A stretch of 64,000 bases of DNA from Nocardia colli (GTDB lineage: Bacteria; Actinomycetota; Actinomycetes; Mycobacteriales; Mycobacteriaceae), in assembly GCF_008704205.1 (NCBI RefSeq), contig NZ_VXLC01000008.1:1-64000 (forward strand). The letters are read 5' to 3'. Shown here in pieces: positions 15,981 through 26,500 of the stretch; the stretch's first letter is position 1; every line of letters starts with the position of its first letter. The notes beneath the pieces were generated by a model, which saw only the letters and a program-made list of their open reading frames with translations, searched no databases and was not told where the DNA came from. Both the position numbers and the translations under genes were made by a program.

Positions 15981-17135
15981 ATGGCTGGTCCACCCCCTGG
16001 CGACCGCCGCGCCCTGCTGGCTCGGCTGTTCTCGCACGCCACCGAGCTGACCACCGAGGCGATCGAACGGCTCAGCGCGGAGATCCCCGCGTACGCACAG
16101 CTGGACCGGGCCTCGTTGCTGCCGGACGCCATTCGCACCGTGCAACAGATTCTGCGGTCGCTCGCCGCGGGCCGCGAACTGACCGTCGGCGAGCTGGCCG
16201 TCTTCACCGCGCTCGGGGAAGACCGTGGGCGCCAAGGGATTCCGGTGACCGAGATGTTCCGCGGCTGGCGGGTGGCGGTGCGGTTCGCGATCGACGAGAC
16301 CGTCGTCATGGGCCGCCGCCTGGGCATGTCCGACGGCCAGCTGCTGGAGCTCACGAATGACATTCTCGCCCTGACCGACACCGCGATCCTGGCGGTGACC
16401 CGCGGTCATCTCGACGCCGAATTCCAAGTGACCCTGCATGATCAGCAACACCGCGCCGACCTGGTCCGCGGCATCCTGTTCGGCACGCTCGCGCCGAGCG
16501 AGATCCGGCTGCAAGTAGAGCGCTACGGCCTGGATTCCTACCGCGAGTACCACGCGATCCGGGCCCGCCCGAGCGTCGACCTGCCCGCGGATCGGCTGGT
16601 CCGGCTGCTCGAGCCACCGGCGAGCAACCCGGCCCGCAGCCTGCTCGCGGTCATCGACGGCGACATCGCCGGCATCGTCGACGCCCCGCCGACCGCGGAG
16701 ATCGCGACGGCGGCCGGCATCGGCCCGCCCGCCCGGCTGGATCGGATGGAGCCGTCGTTCCGCCGGGCGACCCGGGCCATGGCGACCGCGGACGCGTTCG
16801 AACTCACGGGCGTGCGCGACCTGGCCGGCCTCGGGCTGCTGCCCGCGATCCTGGCCGACACCGAGGTCGGCGACGAACTCGTCCGCCGCTACCTCACCCC
16901 GCTCGGCGAAAACGACACCGCCGCAGCGTTGATCGACACCGCCCAGCACTATCTGCGCAACGGCCTGCGCGTCGACCACACGGCCAAATCGATGGGCCTG
17001 CACACCAATACGGTGCGCTACCGGCTGCGCCGCTACCAGGACCTGGTCGGGATCGATCTCACCGAACCCGACCGGGCCCTCGAAGCCTGGTGGGCGTTGC
17101 AACGCAGCCGGTTACAACGCATCCACCGAGACTGA
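15981..17135 (+). CDS. PucR/CdaR-type regulator with C-terminal HTH
   Basis: 384 residues from ATG 15981. An N-terminal helical sensor (about 1-170) contains the RsbRD-like GIPVTEMFRGWRVAVRF; a GGDEF-like middle follows; the C-terminal HTH_30 is RVDHTAKSMGLHTNTVRYRL followed by RRYQDL. It lies tail to tail with acpS, which is followed by fas. In Streptomyces a regulator of this architecture (FasR) controls fatty-acid synthesis genes, so a similar role here is an attractive inference from context only. Confidence 0.88.
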   Translation: MAGPPPGDRRALLARLFSHATELTTEAIERLSAEIPAYAQLDRASLLPDAIRTVQQILRSLAAGRELTVGELAVFTALGEDRGRQGIPVTEMFRGWRVAVRFAIDETVVMGRRLGMSDGQLLELTNDILALTDTAILAVTRGHLDAEFQVTLHDQQHRADLVRGILFGTLAPSEIRLQVERYGLDSYREYHAIRARPSVDLPADRLVRLLEPPASNPARSLLAVIDGDIAGIVDAPPTAEIATAAGIGPPARLDRMEPSFRRATRAMATADAFELTGVRDLAGLGLLPAILADTEVGDELVRRYLTPLGENDTAAALIDTAQHYLRNGLRVDHTAKSMGLHTNTVRYRLRRYQDLVGIDLTEPDRALEAWWALQRSRLQRIHRD

Positions 17136-17144
17136 CTGTCCGCC

Positions 17145-17576
17145 TTACCCTTCGCGGCCTTCGATCAAATCCACCATCTCGCCGGGGTCTTCGAGCACCA
17201 CCATCGCCGCGGCGGTGTCCCCGTCATGGGTCAGCGACAGGTGAACCCTTGCCCGCGGCAGGAATTCGGCGGCCAGGCCATGCAGCTTGATGCTCGGCCT
17301 GCCCCACGCGTCGTTGACCACTTCGATGAGCGGATACGGATTGTCGCCGATCTGCGGGCGGCGAGCGAAACGTGATGAGGCCCAAGCCTTTATCACCGCT
17401 TCCTTCGCCGCCCAGCGCACCGCGTAGCTGCGCGCGGGATCGGTCCCCTTGCTCTGACAGTAGCGTCGCTCGCCCGCGGTGAAACTCTCTCGGAGCATCG
17501 TGGTTCCGGCGCGTTCGAGCTGTTCGGCGAACTCGGAGATGGTCACCAAGTCCAGGCCGATACCGAGGATCGTCAT
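17145..17576 (-). CDS. acpS: Holo-[acyl-carrier-protein] synthase
   Basis: 143 residues. ILGIGLDLVTISEF contains the metal-binding Asp, and RWAAKEAVIKAW contains the second metal/catalytic Glu; HLSLTHDGDTAAA completes the family pattern. It transfers 4'-phosphopantetheine from CoA to the ACP domain of the type I synthase. In yeast this activity is fused to FAS; in mycobacteria and here it is a separate gene right after fas, 11 bp downstream, so the two are co-transcribed. Confidence 0.96.
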   Translation of the reverse strand: MTILGIGLDLVTISEFAEQLERAGTTMLRESFTAGERRYCQSKGTDPARSYAVRWAAKEAVIKAWASSRFARRPQIGDNPYPLIEVVNDAWGRPSIKLHGLAAEFLPRARVHLSLTHDGDTAAAMVVLEDPGEMVDLIEGREG

Positions 17577-17587
17577 ATGCCGGGAGC

Positions 17588-20500
17588 CTACGACGTGCTC
17601 TGGCGGCCGGTGCCCGAACTGTCCGCAATGTGGCCTGCGCCGCAACCGAAGCCGTCGGCCCGGTACGCGCCGTCCCCACCGAGGCGAGCCTCGGCCGAGA
17701 GCAGCACATCCGCTTCCAGCTGCCGCGACTGCTTGGCCGGCGTGCCGTCACCGCCCATGCGCCGATCCGCCGGACGCTCGTACAGCGGAGCCCCGCCGCA
17801 CATGGCCTCGGTGAACCGCTGCCGCCCGGCGAGCTGACGCTGCTGCGCCCGCTCCTGGTAGGCCGCGCGCCGCTCCGGGTCGATCGCCTGGATGAACGCC
17901 TCCGGATGCACCACCGCGAGCAGCCCGTTGACGTGCCCGAAGCCGAGCGAGGTCAGCAGACCGGCCTTCAGCGAGAACTTCTCGCCGAAGCGCAGCGGCT
18001 CGCGCGCCCACACCAGGTGCGGGTACGCCTGCATCTTCTCGTCGACACAGTCCAGGCTCCGGTTCGGCGGCACCACACCGTTTTCCAGCACCTGGCACAG
18101 GCCGATCAGCTGGAACGCGGCCGCGCCGCCCTTGGCGTGCCCGGTCAGGCTCTTCTGCGAGACGACGAACAGCGGCGCCCCGTCGGAGCGGCCGATGGCC
18201 GTGGCCAGGCGGGTGTGCAGCTCGGACTCGTTCGGGTCGTTGGCCGCGGTAGACGTGTCGTGCTTGGAGACGACCGCGATGTCGTCCGGGCCGACGCCGA
18301 GCTTGCGCAGGTCGGCGGCGAACCGGGACTCGCGGCCGCCACGCCCCGCACCGAGCGCGCCGAGACCGGGCGCCGGGATGGAGGTGTGCACGCCGTCGGC
18401 GAAGGACTGCGCGAAGGCGACCACGCCGAGCACCGGCAGGCCCATCTCCACCGCCACGTCACCGCGGGCCAGCAGCACGGTGCCGCCGCCCTGCGATTCC
18501 ACGAACCCGCCGCGACGGCGGTCGTTGGCGCGGGAGAAGTACCGGTCGCTGATGCCCTTGGCGCTCATGGCCGCCGAGTCCGCGGTGGCCGACATGTCGC
18601 CGAAGCCGACGATGCCCTCGATGCCGAGATCGTCGAAGCCGCCGGCCACGACCAGCTCGGCCTTGCCGAGGCGGATCTTGTCCACGCCCTCTTCCACCGA
18701 CACCGCGGCGGTGGCGCAGGCCGCCACCGGGTGCACCATCGCGCCGTAGCTGCCGACGTAGGACTGCACCACGTGGGCGAGCGCCACGTTCGGCAGCGCC
18801 TCCTGCAGGATGTCGTTCGGCCGGGACTCGCCGAGCAGGTTGTCGACGTAGAGCGAGCGCATCGAGGACATGCCGCCCATGCCGGTGCCCTGGGTGTTGG
18901 CCACCAGGCTCGGGTGCACCCAGCTCATCAGTTCGGCCGGGCTGAATCCGGAGCTGACGAACGCGTCCACCGTGCAGACCACGTTCCAGAGGGCAACGCG
19001 GTCAACCGAATTCGCCATCTCCGCGGAGATGCCCCAGATGGTCGGATCCCAGCCGGTCGGGATCTGGCCGCCGACGGTGCGCGACAGCTTGGCCCGGCGC
19101 GGCACCCGAATCTCGGTGCCCGCCTTGCGCGTCACCGTCCAGTCGGCCGAATCCGCCACCGGCACGATGACCGTGTGCTCGGGGTCGGCCGCGTGGAAGG
19201 CACGCGCCTCGGCCTCGCCGCCGACCGTGAAGGTCAGGTCCTGATCGAGGAACACCGACGTCATCAGCGGCGCGCTGTTGTCGATCATGGCGCCGTCGTC
19301 GCCGTAGCGGCGCACGCCGCAGCGCGCGATCACCGCGTCGTGGTACTTGTCCGCCAGCTCGGATTCGGCGACGTAGTCACCGGATTCGGCGTCGTACCAG
19401 CCGGGCTTGGGGTCGTTCTCCCAGGTGACCAGGCCGGTGGTCCAGGCCAGCTCGAGCACGCCGGCAGCGGAGAGCTGGTCTTCGACCTCCATCTCGAACC
19501 GGGTGCGCGCCGAGCCGTACGGGCCGAGCTCGCCGGCTCCGACGATCACCACCATGTCGGCGAGATCGGTGGTGACCGTGCCCCATTCGGGCACCGGCAG
19601 CACCGAGGACATGGTCGGCGGGGCGGGCAGCGCCGAAATCGTCGCCGCCGCTTCGGCTTCCACCGCTTCCTCGGCGGCGCGTTCGGCCGCCTGCTTGGCC
19701 AGCGCGGGCAGATCCAGCTTGGCCCTGGCCAATCCGCCGGTCAGGTCGATCTGCTGCGGGGCGGTCACGGTGACCTGGCGGGCCCGCGAGGTGCACCACT
19801 TGAGCAGCTCGTCGGCCATCTCGGCGGTGGACCAGGTGGTCACGCCTGCCTTTTCGACCGCCTCGACCATCGGGTCGTTGTGGCCCATCAGGCCGGTGCC
19901 GCGCACCCAGCCGATCAACGCGTGCACCAGGGTGACCCGGGTCGACCACGACTTCTCGGCCCGCCACTTGGCGACCACCGCGTCGAGCGCGGCCTTGGAC
20001 TCGCCGTACGCGCCGTCGCCGCCGAAGAGGCCGCGGTTGGGCGAACCCGGCAGCACCACATGCAGTTTCGCGTCCACGTCGTGGTCGGCGCCGATGGTGG
20101 ACAGGCCACCGATCAGCCGTTCCACCGACCAGAGCAGCACGCGCATTTCCATTTCCGCGCGGGCGCCCGCGTCGGAGAGGTCACCGGCCACCCGCGGCGC
20201 CGCGAACGGCAGCAGCATGGTCGGGGTCAGCGCGTCCTTGGTCTTGATCTTCGCGCCACCGGCGTTGTCCACCTGCTCGGTGCCGACCCACTCGATGAGC
20301 GCGTCGATGTCCTGGTAGGACGCCATGTTCGCGGGCACCACCCAGAGGGCGGCGCCGTGCCGGGCGTTGTCCCGGTACAGCTTCCGGTAGAAGCTCAGCC
20401 GGTCGTCGTTGAGGCTGGACGTGGTGACCACCACGGTCGCGCCGCCGCCGAGCAGCTGCCCGGTGACCGCCGCCGCGATGGAACCCTTGCTGGCGCCGGT

Positions 20501-23500
20501 GATCACCGCGATGTCCGCGGACCAGACGCCGCGATCGTCGGTGCTCAGCGCCGCCGTACCGATCCGCTCGTAGACCCCGGCCAGCACCGAACGGGCCTCG
20601 TGCTTGGCCCGCTCGCGCCACCAGTTGGCCTGCGCGGCAACGGCTTCGCCGGCCCCGAGGTAACCGTTGATCGGCAGTTCCGCGGTCTCGGCGTCGTTGC
20701 CGAGCCACAGCCGGGCCAGATCCTCACGGGCCGTGGCCCACCGGTCGTCGAGCAGTACGGCCTTGCGCGGATCGAACGCGGGCGCGACCAAACGCGGCCA
20801 GTCCGAACCCAATTCGGCCGAGACCAGGTCGACCAGGGAGTTGTCCGTCGCCTCCGGCGCGGACACCTGCTCGGCCAGGCCGAGCTGCTCCAGCACCACC
20901 CGGGCCGCCGTGGCGAGCACGCCGTCGCGGCCGGTGATCTGCTCGGTGAACTCGCCCAGCGCGGCCGCGTCGACGGTGCCACCGCCGCCGCCACCGGCGG
21001 ACGGCAGCGAGACCGCGACACCGCGCCGCGCGGCGACCGCCTGCACGGCGGTGTCGATGGCCGCGTCGACCGAGGCGGCATCGCCCAGCGCGCCGGAGAC
21101 CAGCCCGCCGAGGTCGCCGCCGCGCACGCTGGCGCCTTCGCGGGTGCCGAGGGAGACCTCGGCGGTGACGTGGTTGGCCCAGCCGTCGCCGAGCTCCCAG
21201 ACCTTCTTCACCCGTTCGGCGATCGCGGCCGGACGCTTGCCGGACGGACCGAACACCTTGCGCAGGTGGTCACCGATCGAGTCGGACAGCACCGAGCCGA
21301 ACGGCTTGTAGGTACGGGCGAGGCGCTCGACCGTGACCGACAGCGCGCCCATGTCCGCGTCCGCGGCACCGTCGATCGCACCGAGCGAGAGCTCGGAGCC
21401 GAGGTCGACGAGCAGCTGGTTGCGGCGCGAGGAGACGCCGTCGCACAGGCCCTCGATGGTGTCGACCGGGCCGATCTGGTCCAGCCGCAGCTTGGTCCAC
21501 AGCGCGATGAGCACGCGGGTGGCGTCGGCGGCGGTGAAGGCGATGTCGTCCGGACGGGGTCCGCCCGAGCTGGCGACCGGCGCGGCAGCCGCTACGGGGG
21601 CCGCGGCAGGCGTTGCGGCCGAAGCGGTTTCGACGGTTTCCTCGACCGGCTCGTCCACCGGTGCGGGATCGGTGTCGGTGGAGTAGACGATCCCGGCCTC
21701 GCGCTCGAGGTTGAGCACCTCGACCGTCGCGCCGCTGAACGCGGGCAGCTTCAACGTCTGGGTGGCCAGGTTCGCCACGGTAGGCGTTGCGCCCAAACCG
21801 ATTTCGACGAACCGCTCGACCCCGAGGCCGCCGTGCGCGGCGTCGGTGAAGAGCAGGTCCTGGGTCTCGATCCAGCGCACCGGGCTGGCGAACTGCCAGG
21901 CCAGCAGTTCGACCAGCACGACGCGGCACAGCTCGACCGGTCGCGCCGACCAACCCTCGAAGTCGGCGAGCACCGCGGCGAGCGGCTCGGACGGCACCAG
22001 ATCGGCGATCTCCTGGACGAATTCACGCTCCAGGGAGAACGTCTTCGGCACCAGGTTCGGGATGTAGCGGCCGATCAGGACCTCCGGGTGCAGGTCCTCG
22101 GGCAGCAGCTGCTCGAGCTTGTGCCGGAACTCCGGCACGCCCTTGCGCAGCACCGTGGAGTGGAACGGCACGTCAATGCCGGGCACCAGGATGAACGCCC
22201 GCTTGCCGCCGAATTCCGCACGGCGGCGGTCGATCTCGGTCTCCAGCGCCTCGAGCCCGGCGACCGTGCCTGCGATCGCGTACTGCGAACCGCGCAGGTT
22301 CAGGTTGACCACCTCGAGGAACTCCCCGGTGGCCGTGCCGATGCCGTTGACGAAGTCGATCACCTCGTCGTCGGGCAGCCCGATCTGCGAGGGCCGGATG
22401 GCCGCGAGCCGATAGTCGCTGCGGCCCTGGGCATCCCGCGGCACCAGCTCGTGCATGGCGGAACCACGCTGGAACACCACCTCGAGCACCGCCTCCAGCG
22501 GCAGCACCCCGGCGGCCGCGGCGAGCGCGTTGTACTCACCGACCGAGTGCCCGGCCAGCATGGCGCCCTCGACGAAGGCGCCGGCCTCACGCAGCTCGGC
22601 GACCTGCGCGACACCGAGGACCGCCATCGCGACCTGGGTGAACTGGGTCAGGTGCAGCACGCCGTCCGGGTGCCGGTGTTCGACGCCGCGGGCCTTGAGG
22701 AAGGTCGGATTGTCGCGCACCACAGCGAGAATGGAGAAGCCGAGCGCGTCGCGGGTGTGCTTGTCGGCCCGGTCCCAGATGGCCTTGGCGGCCTTGGAGC
22801 GGGTCCGTGCGTCCAGGCCCATGCCCTTGCGCTGGATGCCCTGGCCGGGGAAGGCGTAGACCGTCTTCGGGGCGGCGGTGCGACCGGTCGCGGTCATCAC
22901 CAGATCGCCCGCGGTCCGGCAGGACACCTCGACGATCTCCGCGCCCGCGTCGACCGCGATCCGCTCGACGCGCACGTCGATCTCCGCGCCGGGCCGGACC
23001 ATGCCGAGGAAGCGGGTGGTCCACGCGGTCACGGTGCGAGCCGGGATCGCGCTGTCCGGGTCGACCGCCGAGACCGCGTGCTGCGCGGCGGCCGAGAGCC
23101 ACATGCCGTGCACGATCGGGCTGCCGAGACCGGCCAGCTTGGCCGCGGAATCGCTGGTGTGGATGGGGTTGTGGTCGCCGGAGACCGCGGCGAACGCGTG
23201 CATGGTGCGCGGCGACACGATGGTCACATCGCGACGCCGGCGACGCGGGGTCTCGGTGGCGTCGGCGGACACCGTGCCCGCCGCGCGCGGCGGATCGGTG
23301 AGCTCGCCGGCGCCGTTGCGGCCGCGGATGGCGAACCGCTCGGTGAGGGTGGCGACGGTCGGCATGGACATCCCGGTCTCCGGCCGGTCCAGCATGCCCG
23401 CGATGCGCACCCGCACCTCGACGACGCGGCCCAGGTCGGTGTCGAGCGTCTCGCCCGCCTCCGCCCGCACCGCGAGAACGCTTGCGCTGGTAGGCAGTTC

Positions 23501-26500
23501 GCCGGCCAGCTCGATCTGGTGGTCCAGGTGGACCAGGTCCAGCATGCCCTCGATCACGCTCGCGCCGTCCGCGGCACGAGCCGCGCCCAGCACCGCGAAC
23601 ACGGCGGGCCAGCAGGCGCCGACCAGCACGTCGGGGACGGTGCGGCCGAGCGTGCTCAGCGCAGACGGCAGACCCGAGCCGGTGACGCCGGCGTGGTCGG
23701 CGACCAGGTCCGGCGACCAGGCGATGTTCAGGTGGGCGACCTTGCCCTTCACCTCGGGCAGCGACTGCCCGGCGGCGACGGCGATCAGCGCGGTCATCGC
23801 GGTGTGCGCGTCGGCCTCGGTGACCACCGGGGCGCCGCCGTTGTAGGTGGCGGTCGGCACGGTGATGCGGATGCGAACCACGTTGCTGCCCAACAGCGGA
23901 ACGGTCAGCTCGACGTACGCGTTGTCGGCGTCCGGTCCGGTGGTCTCGGTCAGCGTGGCGCCGCTCGGCGGGTGCACGGCGCCCTTGCCGTCCACCGTCC
24001 ACTCGGCCACGTCGCCGAGCCGGTACACCGGGTTGACCGTGGTGCGGCCGGACCATTCGATGTCCGGCGCGGCGAGCACCGTGTCGATCGGGCCGGTGGT
24101 GACGCCGGCGACCCGGCGGCCGTCGATCGCCACCGGCACCACGCCGGCGCGGACCAGCGAGTACGCCGTGTCCTGCTCGAAGCGGTCGAGCAGTTCGCCG
24201 ACCGGCTCGTCGACCCGGGTGATACCGGCGACCGACACAGTGCCGGGGATGACGCACACCTGATCGGCGGAGTAGCGCGGATCATGGGCCTGCCACAGCG
24301 AATCCGAGCGCCACCAGCGGCGCACGTCGCCGTCGACCACCGGCACGAAGTTGACCGGCTTGCCCGGGGTCTTGCACAGCGTCACGAAGAACGGGACGTC
24401 GGCCGGGTGCAGCACGGTCTGCTCGGCGACCGGGTACCGCTCCTTGAGCGCGCACAGCGCGCCGACCGGGTTCCCGAAGTCCGCGTCGTCGGCGAACAGC
24501 GTCGGGATCTCGCCGCGATCGGCGGGATTCAACCGGGATTCGGTGCGGCGCATCATTTCCGCGAAACGGTCACGCCAGGTGATGTCGAGCCACACCGAAC
24601 GGGTGGCGTCGGTGATCGCGTCACCGATGTCGCTGCCGCAGTCGAAGTCCTTGCGCCGGTCCAGGCCGACCGCGAGCTCGATGTAGCGCTCCAGCCAGTC
24701 CAGGTAGGTCATCGAGGCGACATCGCCGAAATACGGCTTGGCCGTGGCGTTCAGCGCCGCGATGATCTCGTCGCGGCGTTCGGCGACCGCGTCCGCGTCG
24801 CCGGCGACCTCGTCGAGCAGCCGGCCGGTGCGCGAGGCGGCGTTGTCGATCTCGTGGATGTCGGCGCCCAATTGGCTACGGCCCGAGGCCATTCCGCCGG
24901 ACGCGGTGCCCGCGCCGACCCAGTCGGGGGTGCCGGGGGTGTCGACCAGCAGCTGCTTGACCTCGGCCGCGGTGGTCGCCTCCAGCGTCGCCATGGCGGC
25001 CGTGCCGACCAGCACGCCGTCCAGCGGCATCACCGGGTAGCCGTGCTGGGCCGCCCACTCGCCGGTCAGGTATTCCGTTGCGCGCTCAGGGGTTCCGATG
25101 CCGCCGCCGACGCAGACCACCACGTTCTCGTGGTTGCGCAGCTCGGCGTAGGTCTCCAGCAGCAGGTCGTCCAGGTCTTCCCAGGAGTGGTGCCCGCCGG
25201 CCTTGCCGCCCTCGATGTGCATGATCACCGGGTAGTCCGGCACCTCGGCGGCGATCCGCAGCACCGCGCGGATCTGCGCGACCGTGCCGGGCTTGAACGC
25301 CACGTGCGAGATGCCGACCTCGGTGAGTTCCTTGATCAGCGCGACGGATTCGTCGAGTTCCGGAATACCGGCCGTGACGATCACACCGTCGAACGGGGCG
25401 CCCGCGGTGCGTGCCTTCTGCACCAGCCGCTTGCCGCCGAGCTGCAACTTCCACAGGTACGGATCGAGGAACAGCGAGTTGAACTGCACCGCGCGACCCG
25501 GCTGCAACAGCGTCTTCAGCTCGGCGACCCGATCGGCGAAGATCTGCTCGGTCACCTGGCCACCACCGGCCAGCTCGGCCCAGTGACCCGCATTCGCCGC
25601 CGCCGCAACGATTTTCGCGTCGACGGTGGTAGGCGTCATGCCCGCCAGCAGAATCGGCGAACGACCGGTCAGCTTGGTGAACGCGGTCTCGACCACGATC
25701 CGCCCGTTCGGCAGCCGAACCGGGCGGGGCGCGAACGCCGTCCACGGTGCGGCCGTCTCCGGCGCGGCGCCCGGAGTGAGCAGGCTGCGCTGCCCGGCCC
25801 GGGTCGCCGCGGCGACCATGCCGACGCCGGTGCCCTTCAGCGAACCGCCGGTCACCCGGGACAGCAGATCGCCGGGGCCCAGGTCCAGAATCCATTGCGC
25901 GCCTGCGGCAACCACGCCGTCGACGATCTCCACCCAGTCGATCGGATCGACCAGGATCTCCTGCGCGAGCGCGCCTGCCAGCGCCGCGTCCAGCCCGCAC
26001 TGGTTGGCCCAGGAGCTCACCAGGTCCACCGTGTCGGCCAGCGCCGGGTGGTGGAACGCGACGTCGACGAGCACGTCCTCGAAGACCGGCGCGAAGATGG
26101 CGCCACCGCGGACCTTGGCGTCGCGTTCGCGCGACTGCTCGTCATGAATCTGTGCGCAGCGCTGGCGGACCCGCTCCAGCTGAGCCGGCGTGCCGGACAG
26201 CACCGCGCGCCTGCGTCCGTTGCGAATCGACACCACCGCGGCCGAGGCCGGGTCGGTGCCCTCGGCCACCTGGGCCACCACGGCCCGCAACTCGTCGGGA
26301 TCGACGTTCGACACCGCGACCATCGGCGAGCGCTCGCCCACCGGCATCAGCCCGCGCCGCCGCGCCACCAAACCGGCGGCCGCGCCGATCAATTGCGCCA
26401 CCGCCAGGATCTCGGCGTCGCGCTGCCCGCCGGCCTCCACCGCGGTCGCCGCCAGACGGCCCTGCGAGTGGCCTACGATCGCCACCGGCGCGTGTTCGGC

